A DNA stretch of 20,000 nucleotides from Symbiodinium natans (GCA_905221605.1 CAJNDS010002649.1:40001-60000); one strand, 5' to 3'. Positions 1 to 7,279 are shown, numbered from the stretch's first letter. The notes: generated by a model from the letters alone, not told the origin. Made by a program: numbers and translations.

Positions 1-43
1 GCGCAGCATCGGCAGCACCTCCGGTCGAAGCCACTCATGGCCC
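1..43 (-). CDS. Possible exon cut by the window start
   Basis: A minus-strand open stretch reads GHEWLRPEVLPMLR after a possible acceptor (TTTGAG). It runs off the left edge, so neither its length nor its donor can be tested. Third positions are GC-rich. Function unknown; this could be chance. Confidence 0.2.
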
Positions 44-291
44 CTCAAAGTAGCTCAAGGTGACCATTTTTTACGAGGGGCTTTAAGGGGTTTGAAGGGT
101 TTAGGGTTTAGGGCTAGGGTTTAGGGTCTAGGGTCTAGGGCGAATCTCCCCCCAAAAAATGGAGGGGTCCTACACGCCATGCTGCCGTCATCCCTAGAAA
201 CGTACCCATGGAACCGGCATCCTACGTCCCTTCTTTCTAGCACACTCCCGAGAACAGCACCCAGGGCCTCCAGGCCATCCTATACACTCAC

Positions 292-335
292 TTCTCTTCT
301 ATGTCGTGGAGCATGTGGACCAGAAACCTTCTAGC
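292..335 (-). CDS. Candidate internal exon, function unknown
   Basis: On the minus strand a 44-nt segment reads ARRFLVHMLHDIEE. It lies between an acceptor (CTCTTGTAG|G) and a full-consensus donor (GTGAGT). The amphipathic reading and two good splice sites favour it. A competing plus-strand reading of about 39 open codons follows a pyrimidine-rich acceptor at 239-240, so the strand is not certain. No family recognised. Confidence 0.4.
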
Positions 336-354
336 CTACAAGAGGCCCATACTT

Positions 355-476
355 CCCTAAACCCTAAACCCTAAACCCTAAACCCTAAACCCTAAACCCT
401 AAACCCTAAACCCTAAACCCTAAACCCTAAACCCTAAGCCCTAAGCCCTAAGCCCTAAGCCCTAAGCCCTAAACCC
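355..476 (-). repeat. Telomere-type array, CCCTAAA with CCCTAAG block
   Basis: About 17 heptamers written as CCCTAAA on the plus strand. Five consecutive CCCTAAG copies lie near the right end, so the variant has spread locally rather than arisen five times. Confidence 0.97.
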
Positions 477-1048
477 CATACTTGTTACTCAAATATATGG
501 ATCTGTTTGAGGGTGCAAGTCTTTGAAGACCCAGGCAAAATCTGCCCGAGGGTTAGGGTTTAGGGTCTAGGGTTGACATAGGGTTGTAGGGTTCATGGTC
601 CTGGTGTTCATGGGCAGCCTTAAACGTCTTATTTGTACCCTACATCGCTGAGTATGGTCGTGCTATGGGCTGCCTTGCTTGTGCAAAGAACGATCCATGA
701 ATGAACCTTCAAGTAACCGCCGTATCTCGCACACGCAGCCCCTTGTGTGTGCATTGGGTCTTGGGTGGTTTTTGTTTCAGCTCCCCAGCTACCAATACAC
801 ACACACACATACTTATTGAGGCATATCTCTATATACACATATATACATACATGTGCATATATGTATATACACATGTATATATATATATATATAACCCTAA
901 ACCCTAAACCGTGAACCCTAAACCCTTGTAGATTTGTAGGCTCTTGCTCTACACACGAAAAAGTATCATAGTCATGTGCGCATACAAATCCACATGCATG
1001 TCTCGTGCCGCTGCGCACCAGGAGACGTCTGGGCACGCAGCTGTGCGT
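477..1048. other. Island with short telomere runs; minus-strand open piece
   Basis: A minus-strand reading near 490-545 gives ADFAWVFKDLHPQT after GGGCAG and could be an exon, but no donor was settled. Short TTTAGGG and GGGTT fragments lie at 551-590, and a TA-rich microsatellite with CCCTAAA remnants at 800-915. Nothing else was recognised. Confidence 0.3.
800..892. repeat. CA/TA-rich microsatellite
   Basis: ACACAC followed by alternating TATACA/TATATG and a pure TA stretch, directly abutting a CCCTAAA run. Open frames across it (Tyr/Ile/His repeats) are artefacts of the microsatellite. Confidence 0.9.
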
Positions 1049-1100
1049 AAACCCTAAACCCTAAACCCTAAACCCTAGACCCTAGACCCTAGACCCTACT
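1049..1100 (-). repeat. Telomere-type array switching to CCCTAGA
   Basis: About four CCCTAAA copies followed by about four CCCTAGA copies. CCCTAGA is the complement of TCTAGGG, the variant that is homogenised in the array near 14.3 kb. Confidence 0.9.
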
Positions 1101-1174
1101 CCCTAAAGTGCAAGTCCTCTGATCTTGAGGACAGTTCCCTAAGAAGATGCATAAATCAGCGGTGGGGCCTCATC

Positions 1175-1240
1175 CCTTCCGCAGAGCGCCGTTGGGATCT
1201 CCATGGCAGGGCGTCGGAAGGCTCCAGAACTTCGTGATGT
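1175..1240 (-). CDS. Candidate exon, strand ambiguous
   Basis: The minus-strand reading ITKFWSLPTPCHGDPNGALR follows GCATAG and ends at AAGG|GATGAG, a GA-type donor. Third-position GC is high. The plus strand offers a rival exon from 1183 (after TTCCGCAG), reading MAGRRKAPELRDVYADMSGG and ending at CAG|GTTTAGGG, with lower third-position GC. At most one is real. Function unknown. Confidence 0.25.
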
Positions 1241-1387
1241 CTATGCTGACATGTCAGGTGGACAGGTTTAGGGTTGCTGGGTTCCGAGGACTTGGGTTTG
1301 AGGATGCTTGCGGGTCCAGGCGATTAATGAACTATTTTTGTGCACGGAGCTGGTGGATTTACAAGCTCCTCTGGCTTTCAGGCTCTT

Positions 1388-1516
1388 CTAACCCGTTGCG
1401 AGATCCTCATGATCAGTGGCTTGAACAGAAGGCCGTTGGATTAGGGGGCAGCGGACCGCCTCTTTGCAATCCACATGGCAGGTGCTTCGACACTGGGCCC
1501 AGGAAACGTGACAGCA
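1388..1516 (-). CDS. Candidate Cys-rich exon
   Basis: After a strong pyrimidine-rich acceptor (CTTCTCTTCCTCCAG) the minus strand stays open for 42 codons to a TAG. The reading is Cys/His-rich (CCHVSWAQCRSTCHVDC, then another C nine residues on), suggestive of a metal-binding or disulphide-rich segment. A donor may lie before the stop. The plus strand has its own 28-codon reading here (LFAIHMAGASTLGPGN...), so the call is tentative. Confidence 0.33.
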   Translation of the reverse strand, partial: CCHVSWAQCRSTCHVDCKEAVRCPLIQRPSVQATDHEDLATG

Positions 1517-1572
1517 CTGGAGGAAGAGAAGGCTCCATAAGACTCCGGTCTGAGGTATCTAAGGTTGGAACC

Positions 1573-1735
1573 ACGGGCCCTTAATATGGTCCCTTACCCT
1601 TGATTATAGGGATCCGAAGTCTGGGCCTTTATCATTATTATTACTATGATTATTATTACTATTGTTTTGATTTTTAGTATTATTATGTAGTATATAAGGG
1701 TTATGCAACAAGGGGCCCAAACTAAGGGCCCATAC
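1573..1735. mobile_element. MITE-like foldback element with 8-bp target duplication (family A, copy 1)
   Basis: Imperfect terminal inverted repeats of about 23 bp (ACGGGCCCTTAATATGG on the left against ATGGGCCCTTAGTTTGG on the right) bound a 163-bp AT-rich element. Perfect 8-bp direct repeats TTGGAACC lie at 1565-1572 and 1736-1743. The interior carries an ATT-rich stretch and TATATAAGGGTT near the right arm. It encodes nothing, so it is non-autonomous. A related copy lies at 19735-19860. Confidence 0.65.
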
Positions 1736-1743
1736 TTGGAACC

Positions 1744-2024
1744 CTCGATGGCATGGAATAGGGTAGGGGCTGTACGATGTACCTTTAAGGTCCTACCCAG
1801 GGGGTTTTTGGGACCCTTCTTAACGGTGCTTAAGGTCTTTAGGGGTACAACCTAGACCCTAAACCCTAAGGCCTAAACCCTAAACCCTACACCCTAAAAA
1901 CCTCGGGGGTGCAAGTCTTACTCCCTGGATGGAAGCAAAGAAGAGCTTAGCCTGTCGGGGGCAGCTCACGAGCAGTGCATCTGGACTCTGCAAGCACCCG
2001 TTTGAGCAACGGAATTTGAGTCTG
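1744..2024. other. Island with weak foldback and open frames on both strands
   Basis: TGTACCTTTAAGGTCC (near 1779) and its imperfect complement near 1850 form a weak foldback. At about 1935-2015 the minus strand reads QIPLLKRVLAESRCTARELP and the plus strand reads CKSYSLDGSKEELSLSGAAH. Either could be an exon; the sequence does not decide. Confidence 0.3.
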
Positions 2025-2119
2025 CCCTAAACCCTAAACCCTAAACCCTAAACCCTAAAGCCTACACCCTACACCCTACACCCTAAACCCTAAACCCTAA
2101 ACCCTAAACCCTAAACCCT
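2025..2119 (-). repeat. Telomere-type array with CCCTACA variants
   Basis: About 13 heptamers, CCCTAAA on the plus strand, with three consecutive CCCTACA copies in the middle. Read on the minus strand its right edge gives GG|GTTTAGGG, the likely donor of the adjacent exon. Confidence 0.95.
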
Positions 2120-2166
2120 TTGCCTGGCTGGGCGTCTTCGACAAGCCACTGGACCAAGCGCAAGAT
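2117..2166 (-). CDS. Candidate internal exon with telomere-repeat donor
   Basis: The minus-strand segment reads ILRLVQWLVEDAQPGK. It has a C-rich acceptor (GGACCCCCAG) and ends AAAGG|GTTTAGGG, so the donor is the first unit of the neighbouring array. The helical, GC3-rich reading supports coding. A plus-strand alternative (VFDKPLDQAQDLGVQALASI) also ends at G|GTTTAGGG in the other flanking array but lacks an acceptor. Confidence 0.4.
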
Positions 2167-2206
2167 CTGGGGGTCCAGGCTTTGGCTTCCATTAGGCCGA
2201 GCGGAG

Positions 2207-2324
2207 GTTTAGGGTTTAGGGTTTAGGGCTCGGGTTTAGGGTTTAGGGTTTAGGGTTTAGGGTTTAGGGTTTAGGGTTTCGGCTCTCACACTCGCACAAG
2301 ATATTTAGGGTTTAGGGTTTAGGG
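2207..2324 (+). repeat. Telomere-type TTTAGGG array (two blocks)
   Basis: About ten TTTAGGG units with minor variants, a 27-bp unique interruption, then about three more units. Its orientation is opposite to the array at 2025-2119, so the island between them is flanked by arrays pointing away from each other. Confidence 0.95.
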
Positions 2325-2451
2325 CTGTGTGCTTCGGGCCGTCCTTGGAGGGTGTGCGTTTGGAACCGCTTCGAAAACAAAACTTGACGCTCTCTCATTC
2401 CATGGTCTTTTGTCTCAAGAAAGAACCGACTGAAATGAACACAAGTGCTTC

Positions 2452-2559
2452 TTGGGATGTCCCCCCGTGTACTAACAGCTCTTCATAGGTATAATAGTAC
2501 CCCCTAGTAAAATCCCTATTCAAAACTAAGGACTGTTAGTATGAGGGGGGACATCCCAA
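2452..2559. mobile_element. MITE-like foldback element beside an exon
   Basis: The 108-bp element has about 27-bp terminal inverted repeats. They start with 15 matching bases (TTGGGATGTCCCCCC) and continue through TACTAACAG, with three mismatches in all. Flanking 8-bp direct repeats AGTGCTTC (2444-2451) and AGTGTTTC (2560-2567) differ at one base, as in an aged target duplication. It encodes nothing. An 8-bp duplication suggests hAT-like or Mutator-like mobilisation, but no transposase is present. It sits directly downstream of the minus-strand exon at about 2583-2682. Confidence 0.7.
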
Positions 2560-2582
2560 AGTGTTTCCGAAAGGTCTGCAGC

Positions 2583-2682
2583 TCCATGGGAACGGAGTTG
2601 CTCCATCTCGCAGGGCTTAGGGATGCTGAGGGTCTTGCAAAAGTCTTCACTCTTAAAGAAGCCCGAAACCACGCAGGCGTTA
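2583..2682 (-). CDS. Candidate exon of gene 3 (or next gene)
   Basis: The minus-strand frame is open for more than 40 codons (NACVVSGFFKSEDFCKTLSI..., then CEMEQLRSHG) after acceptor CAAGCCCAG. Composition and GC-rich third positions are clearly protein-like. The frame stays open into the foldback element, so the donor is uncertain; GGA|GCTGC gives the listed end. Function not recognised. Confidence 0.5.
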
Positions 2683-3078
2683 CTGGGCTTGAACCCTAAA
2701 CCCTAAACCCTAAACCCTAAACCCTAAACCCTAAAACCGACTTTTTCTTGGCTGAGGCTTTGGGCTTTCTTGCTCTCTGGTAGGCTTCCGAAAGTCAACT
2801 TTCTCGAAGTCCGACACCCCGTTGAATCTCAGCCCAAGTCGCCGAGCCAGGCAGTGACCCGGAAGACCCTAAACCCTAAACCCTAAACCCTAAACCCTAA
2901 ATACTAAACACTAAACCCTAAACCCTAGACCCTAAACCGTAGCTCTTGCATGTCCGCAGCCTGCACACCTCGAAACAAGCTCAGGTCGTGACGTTCCCAC
3001 GATGGGCGCTCTGCAGACCTGGCACATGGGGGTTTACGAAAAATAGGGGCCCCCCAAAAAATAGACTCCCTAATTGTA
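2683..3078. other. Island with two CCCTAAA arrays
   Basis: CCCTAAA runs at about 2693-2735 and 2867-2940 (with TACTAAA and CACTAAA variants) flank unique sequence in which no convincing exon was found. Near 3040-3065 is AAAAATAGGGGCCCC followed by CCAAAAAATAG, a short GC-centred inverted repeat. Confidence 0.5.
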
Positions 3079-3223
3079 GGATTCAATCTTAATAGGGACC
3101 CCAATACGGTACCCCTCTAAAATGCAGAAACCCACACATGAGGAACCTGGTAGGAAGGATTGTAATAAGGACCCCAATAAGGTACCCCTGTAATATCGGA
3201 AACCCCCACATGAAAGAATCTGG
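3079..3223. repeat. Diverged tandem duplication, about 70 bp, two units
   Basis: Unit 1 (3079-3150) and unit 2 (3156-3223) share AGGATT..., GACCCCAATA, GGTACCCCT, GAAACCC, CACATGA and a TGG end. Small indels and about 20-25 percent divergence mark an old duplication. No coding role is apparent. Confidence 0.8.
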
Positions 3224-3540
3224 GAGCTGAAGGAGTTGAGGCGGCGCAGCCTCATGATTATTCATGGGCGCTGGCTGCGGGAGCACTGCTGCATGGCGGC
3301 ACCTGCCGGCTGGAGACCTCCTACAAAGTGCAACGGGGCCACTTAGGGTTTAGGGTTTAGGGTTTAGGGTTTAGGGCAGCCACTCTGGGGAGATTAGCTT
3401 GTGACGATCGACTCTGGGCCCTAAACCCTGTGGGACAGCATCTTTTCCCATCCATGCGCGCCCTGGCGAGGTTGAGAATGAGGCGCAGGCAACCAAGCTG
3501 TCCTCGAAGCCCATTAAGCTAAGAACGCAGAGTGGAGCCC

Positions 3541-3722
3541 TATACATACATACATACATACATACATACGTACATACCTACATACATACATACATACGTA
3601 CATACGTACATACGTACATACGTACATACATACATACATACGTACATACGTACATACGTACATACGCACATACGCACATATACATGCAAACGTACACATG
3701 TGCACACATATGTATATACACA
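3541..3722. repeat. TACA/TACG microsatellite
   Basis: About 180 bp of TACATACA units mixed with TACG, TACC and CGCACA variants, decaying into TATACACA. All overlapping frames of Tyr/Ile/His/Val repeats are artefacts. Confidence 0.97.
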
Positions 3723-3827
3723 TACCATGACGTGAGCACGATAGAAGAATTACCCCGTGACTTGATCAGAGTTGCCCTTGCCTTTGATCATGTATGGCGG
3801 GAAGATCTGGCTTGCCTTCGCGATTAG
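3723..3827 (+). pseudogene. Possible non-LTR reverse transcriptase fragment
   Basis: A plus-strand frame of 34 codons, ending in TAG, reads LIRVALAFDHVWREDLACL in its second half. This resembles the conserved KAFDxVW(R/H)xGL block of LINE-type reverse transcriptases (family knowledge, not a search result). No catalytic YADD-type motif was found downstream, and the upstream side is replaced by the microsatellite, so it would be a truncated relic. The array-free stretch that follows (to about 4600) fits an inserted element. Chance resemblance is possible. Confidence 0.35.
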
Positions 3828-3935
3828 AGGTCGCCAGCGACACCATAGTAAGGAATCAAAGCAGGTCGGCAGCAAGGTACAAGACGAGCAGAAGCATTAA
3901 GTTAGCAAAACTAAGGGGGCCTCCAGCTTGGCATG

Positions 3936-4403
3936 TCAGATCCCAGGGCAGGGCCGCACATTTCGCAGCCCTTCTGCCCTGCTGAGATAACGAGGAGACG
4001 ACTGCAGAGTTCGGAATGCGAGGTCTGCGCACAAATGTAAACGCAAGGTCAAAGGGGCCAAAGGTACAAGGCCCACTCTCCAAGATGACAATGCAACACG
4101 CCGCCGCTGTTGCGGCGCTGTTCGAAAATATGAAGCTTCGCTGTCTAAGAATCTACAGAATCTACATGCATACCTGGGAAAGATGACGCCTCCCACGACA
4201 TCAGCACGCAATCCTGAGGCTGATGCAACTGTTCTGTTCACGAATCCTCCACGACTTCGCCCATCACCCTGAAAGCATCCGAATCCTGGAAGCCTCAGCT
4301 GTCTTATTGAAGTTTCCGACCTCTGCACCAGGGCATAAGCACGTAGCGCTCCCTGCAGCTCAGGGCTTAGGGCGCTGTCGTTTGACAACGCCCCCCCCCC
4401 CCC
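3936..4403 (-). CDS. Long open minus-strand segment, probable exon at its right end
   Basis: This is the longest open frame in the window (about 156 codons from the acceptor GGCAG before a run of 13 G on the minus strand). The first part reads ALSNDSALSPELQGALRAYA, then VQRSETSIRQ, and looks protein-like; the left part is Arg/Leu-rich and may not be coding. A donor may lie at CAGAG|GTCGGA. It joins the 4487-4535 exon in phase 0. The plus strand is also open across 4223-4612, so strand assignment is not secure. Confidence 0.3.
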   Translation of the reverse strand, partial: GGGGALSNDSALSPELQGALRAYALVQRSETSIRQLRLPGFGCFQGDGRSRGGFVNRTVASASGLRADVVGGVIFPRYACRFCRFLDSEASYFRTAPQQRRRVALSSWRVGLVPLAPLTLRLHLCADLAFRTLQSSPRYLSRAEGLRNVRPCPGI

Positions 4404-4486
4404 CTGCCAGCTGCGGACTGAAGGTAAGATCATCTACAACCACCAGGGTCAAGCGCAAGGGTAACACTGTTTTTAATAGAACTTAC

Positions 4487-4535
4487 CTGCATTCTAATCT
4501 TCATCAGGGCGCGACTCAAGCAAACCCTCATAGAG
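4487..4535 (-). CDS. Candidate exon with consensus GTAAGT donor
   Basis: The minus-strand reading SMRVCLSRALMKIRMQ ends at ATGCAG|GTAAGT, the best donor match in the window. An acceptor (CTCGAAG) lies upstream. An intron of 83 nt to GGCAG at 4404 would keep frame. The plus strand shows its own GT-AG intron candidate (4424-4507, GTAAGA to TTCATCAG) over almost the same bases, which makes the call ambiguous. Confidence 0.38.
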
Positions 4536-4721
4536 CTTCGAGTTGCATCATATGCCGTCGATCAGGACCATCCCGAAAACCCCAAACCCTCATCGGAAAT
4601 CCTAAACCCTAAACCCTAACCCTGAACCCTGAACCCCGGCCCTAAACCCTAAACCCTCGTTACTGAAAGCCCGAAAGCTCGAGAAACCCTAGCAGTTTGC
4701 ACCCGGATCACTAAAAAGAGC

Positions 4722-4743
4722 AGCCCCTTTCTCTAAAGGGGCT
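4722..4743 (-). other. Perfect 9-bp hairpin followed by T-run on minus strand
   Basis: AGCCCCTTT and AAAGGGGCT enclose a 4-nt loop. On the minus strand the stem is followed within 3 nt by TTTTT. It looks like an intrinsic terminator, but in a eukaryotic intron this may be meaningless; a small RNA end or chance are both possible. Confidence 0.4.
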
Positions 4744-4796
4744 TGCGAACTCAGGGTTCAGAATTGAATTCTAGCTCCCACCCCTCTCTCTCTCAC

Positions 4797-4845
4797 GGCC
4801 ATCGGACGAGTTCGCCCCCACCCCAATCGCGCACACGTCGACCCC
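4797..4845 (-). CDS. Internal exon of gene 3 model
   Basis: The minus-strand reading GVDVCAIGVGANSSDG has GC at nearly every third position. The acceptor is pyrimidine-rich (TTTCTTTGCAG) and the donor is GTGAGA. It joins the exon at 4918-5004 in phase 0 across a 72-nt GT-AG intron. Function not recognised. Confidence 0.62.
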
Positions 4846-4917
4846 CTGCAAAGAAACTTGATGTCAACATCCAGAAACCTGAGATCCTGAAACTCTAACC
4901 CCAAAATCCCCCTAAAC

Positions 4918-5004
4918 TTCACACTCGAAGCCCGGCACCAGATCTCTAAGCTTCCGAACGCCATGCTGCAGGGCGTAACGCGCGTGAAACGAACAGGCAG
5001 ATCT
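4918..5004 (-). CDS. Internal exon of gene 3 model with GTTTAGGG donor
   Basis: Twenty-nine codons read RSACSFHARYALQHGVRKLR followed by DLVPGFECE. The acceptor is TAGGCCAG. The donor is GAA|GTTTAGGG, that is, a telomere-type unit at the exon edge, and the 72-nt intron closes at TTTGCAG. The spliced product continues ECE|GVDVC with no stop. This is one of the cleaner exon pairs in the window. No known domain recognised. Confidence 0.62.
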
Positions 5005-5711
5005 CTGGCCTATCAATCCTCAGAGGTGAACCACTCCACGAACTCGAAGAACCTCAAGTGCTGTTGGGGTTTGGAGTTCAGGGCTATATAGGGTTATAGG
5101 GTTTAGAAGCTTAGGTTTGGGTTTGGGTTTGGGGTTTGGGGATTAGGGTTTAGGCTTTGGGTTATAGGGTTATAGGGTTTAGGAGTTTAGGTTCAGGCTT
5201 GGGTTTAGGGTTTGGGGTTTGGGGTTTGGGGATTAGGGTTTAGGGTTGGATTCGGGTTCGGGGTTTTTGCCGCGGGGTAGGGTTCAGGGTTTACGAGCTT
5301 CAGGGCTGCAAACTTCGAGAGCCAAGCTTCCCAAGTTGGGCTCTGAGCATCTGAGTTGTGTGGATTAGGGTTTTAGGGTTTAGGGTTTAGGGTTTCGGGT
5401 TTAGGGTTTAGGGATTGGTCTAAACGTGGGGATTGCTCATAGTTGAGGATCCTTGGTCAAATAAGAGATCCTCTTCGGTATGAGGCACTTAGAATCATCT
5501 GAACTTACAACAATGCCGGGAGTGAGTAGGGAGCGACCCTGTGAAAAAGGCCATGGGCTTCACAGGGAGCCCCGCTCAGAAGTTTAGGATTTAGGGGTTT
5601 AGGGGTTTAGGGGTTTAGGGGTTTAGGGATTTAGGGGTTTAGGGGTTTAGGGGTTTAGGGTTTCGGGCCCCACTAGGCGCTCCGAACCGGTGCCTCCAAG
5701 CAGGGGCCAGC
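5005..5711. repeat. Degenerate telomere-type region with TTTAGGGG octamer block
   Basis: About 5100-5250 holds degenerate TTTGGG, TTTAGG and TTATAGG units. About 5358-5413 holds TTTAGGG. About 5581-5665 is dominated by the octamer TTTAGGGG. The unique island 5414-5580 has a minus-strand open piece (AGLPVKPMAFFTGSLP) without settled splice sites. Confidence 0.85.
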
Positions 5712-5779
5712 CCTGAGAAAGCTGGCAATCACGGGAGAATGGGAAGGGCTTGGGAATTGGAGGGCTTCGGGAGCGGAAT
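5712..5779 (-). CDS. Candidate internal exon, Ser/Pro-rich
   Basis: The reading SAPEALQFPSPSHSPVIASF follows acceptor GCTTCTGCAG and could end at AGG|GCTGG (GC donor). The composition suggests a flexible linker. The frame is open to a TAG about 12 codons further, so a C-terminus is also possible. Confidence 0.4.
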
Positions 5780-5874
5780 CTGCAGAAGCTCTAGCCCTAA
5801 ACCCTAAACCCTAAACCCTAAACCCTGAAGCAGCAGCTGAGGCTTCGGGTTCAAGGGTTCAGGTGCAGCGGCAC

Positions 5875-5954
5875 TTCTCTTCGTCTTGGCTCGAGATGTC
5901 TCGTGCTGATGTCAACATGCCAAGCCGCAGTTCAAACCCTCTGGCGCTACAACC
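5875..5954 (-). CDS. Candidate internal exon of gene 3 model
   Basis: The minus-strand reading GCSARGFELRLGMLTSARDI, then SSQDEE, follows acceptor TTTGTGCAG and ends GAGAA|GTGCC (GT donor). The reading is soluble and protein-like; no domain identified. Confidence 0.48.
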
Positions 5955-5963
5955 CTGCACAAA

Positions 5964-6024
5964 GGGTTTAGGGTTTAGGGTTTAGGGTTTAGGGTTTAGG
6001 GTTTAGGGTTTGGGGTTTAGGGCT
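5964..6024 (+). repeat. Telomere-type TTTAGGG array
   Basis: About eight heptamers, one TTTGGGG variant and a GCTTAAGG end. Confidence 0.95.
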
Positions 6025-6281
6025 TAAGGATGGGTAAATGGGCTTCGGGCTTAACAGGGCAGGGGGTTTCTTGTTTAGGGCACGCTTTTTGTCGCAAAGC
6101 TCGCTCACATACTGTCACATGGAGGCAGTTGGCGTCTGCATGTCCCGTGCCAGGAGTGGGGCGAGATTTGCTAGGCTAGGCTTCCGCCAGAAAGCAACAA
6201 AGCACGTTTGGCTTTGGCGTTGGTGTGACAGCATACATGCGCACGGAGCGGTCACTCAAAGTACATGCGCAGTAGGATGGG
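6025..6281. other. Array-free island, coding strand unclear
   Basis: The plus strand is open for 82 codons, including HMEAVGVCMSRARSGARF. The minus strand reads SYCACTLSDRSVRMYAVTPT and DANCLHVTVCERALRQK in two pieces. Third-position GC does not separate them. One exon here is likely, but its strand cannot be fixed by eye. Confidence 0.3.
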
Positions 6282-6440
6282 CTTAGGGTTTAGGGTTTAG
6301 GGTTTAGGGTTTGGGCTTTAGGGTTTAGGGTTTAGGGTTTAGGGTTTAGGGTTTAGGGTTTAGGGTTTAGGGTTTAGGGTTTAGGGTTTAGGGTTTAGGG
6401 TTTAGGGTTTAGGGTTTAGGGTTTAGGGTTTAGGGTTTAG
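6282..6440 (+). repeat. Long telomere-type TTTAGGG array
   Basis: About 22 units, nearly perfect except for one TTTGGGC unit near the left end. The right edge provides a stop codon (TAA on the minus strand) to the neighbouring frame. Confidence 0.98.
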
Positions 6441-6535
6441 GTGGCCACCGCAGCAGGACAATCTCCGAAAGAGCAGGCGAACTGCCGGTGCCCATCAGCA
6501 ACAGCAGAGCTCGCCTTCATTGTCAGGATGATGGG
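6437..6535 (-). CDS. Candidate exon or C-terminal exon
   Basis: After CTACACAG the minus strand reads PIILTMKASSAVADGHRQFA and CSFGDCPAAVAT to a TAA inside the telomere-type array. If real, the stop codon is made by the array; alternatively GTG|GCCACC is a GC donor. The plus strand is also open (PKEQANCRCPSATAELAFIV), so strand is uncertain. Confidence 0.33.
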   Translation of the reverse strand, partial: PIILTMKASSAVADGHRQFACSFGDCPAAVAT

Positions 6536-6539
6536 CTGT

Positions 6540-6656
6540 GTAGGGTTTAGGGTTTAGGGTTTAGGGTTTAGGGTTTAGGGTTTAGGGTTTAGGGTTTAGG
6601 GTTTAGGGTTTAGGGTTTAGGGTTTAGGGTTTAGGGTTTAGGGTTTAGGGTTTTAG
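6540..6656 (+). repeat. Long telomere-type TTTAGGG array
   Basis: About 16 perfect units ending in TTTTAGGGGGGGG. Confidence 0.98.
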
Positions 6657-6791
6657 GGGGGGGAGGAATGTGTCCAATGCCGGCAAGGCACTGGGGAGGC
6701 CCAGGGTCTGGGTTCTAGGGGTGTTGGACCCAAAGCCTACAAGCCTACAGCGCTTCAGTCGAAAAGTCTATAAAGCTGCATGGCCGGGAAC

Positions 6792-6887
6792 CTTTCTGGG
6801 ACTCATCCATCAAGCAAACGTCCGACTCCACCGCCACGGAGAGAACGGCGTCGCGCTCGCTGACTCGCGCCTGAAACCTCACCTTCT
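6792..6887 (-). CDS. Candidate internal exon of gene 3 model
   Basis: The minus-strand reading KVRFQARVSERDAVLSVAVE, then SDVCLMDESQK, has about 70 percent GC at third positions. Its acceptor is CCCCGCGTCACAG and its donor AAAG|GTTCCC. Alternating hydrophobic and charged residues suggest a beta-rich globular domain; no family recognised. The plus strand is open over 86 codons (6670-6930) and is the competing reading. Confidence 0.5.
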
Positions 6888-7143
6888 CTGTGACGCGGGG
6901 AAGTATCCGGCCAAAAGAGAACAGACTTAAGCCCTAGGATTTTAAAAGACAAATCATCTCCCTGCAAAACCATCTTTGCATGCCTTCTTGTCGGGCGGGG
7001 GCAATGGAACGTCTTCCACAAGGCTCCTTGGACGACATGCTCTTGGTCCGGAGGTTGGGTTGAGAGGACTCTTGGGGGGTCTCGGTTCCAGATGCTGCAT
7101 ACCCGTTTGCCACTGGACGCAAGCCGGACTCCCGTTTAGGCAC
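6888..7143 (-). other. Island open in three minus-strand frames
   Basis: All three minus-strand frames are open for 60-110 codons. One gives a Ser/Thr-rich linker-like reading (GYAASGTETPQESSQPNLRT), one VEDVPLPPPDKKACKDGFAG, one NRDPPRVLSTQPPDQEHVVQ. Exon 1 of gene 3 ends with two spare nucleotides, which fits acceptors leading into the second or third frame. The second exon of gene 3 is probably here. Confidence 0.4.
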
Positions 7144-7258
7144 ACCCTAAACCCTAAGCCCCTAAGCCCCTAAGCCCCTAAGCCCCTAAGCCCCTAAGCC
7201 CTAAGCCCCCAAGCCCCTAAGCCCTAAGCCCCTAAGCCCCTAAGCCCTAAGCCCTAGC
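7144..7258 (-). repeat. CCCCTAAG octamer array
   Basis: CCCTAAG alternates with CCCCTAAG units, so octamers and heptamers are mixed. It is a variant telomere-type array in the presumed first intron of gene 3. Confidence 0.95.
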
Positions 7259-7279
7259 TAGGTTTAGGGCTCTACCTAC

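Noticed and set aside
1147-1584. 145-codon plus-strand frame
   Set aside because: It runs through a degenerate TTTAGGG piece (FRVAGFRGLGF) and into the foldback element; only parts could be exonic.
3514-3735. Open frames of Tyr/Ile/His/Val repeats on both strands
   Set aside because: They translate the TACA microsatellite and have no other sequence support.
6282-6656. CRISPR-like repeat-spacer impression
   Set aside because: The repeat is a 7-bp telomere-type unit without spacers of regular length, and the DNA is eukaryotic.
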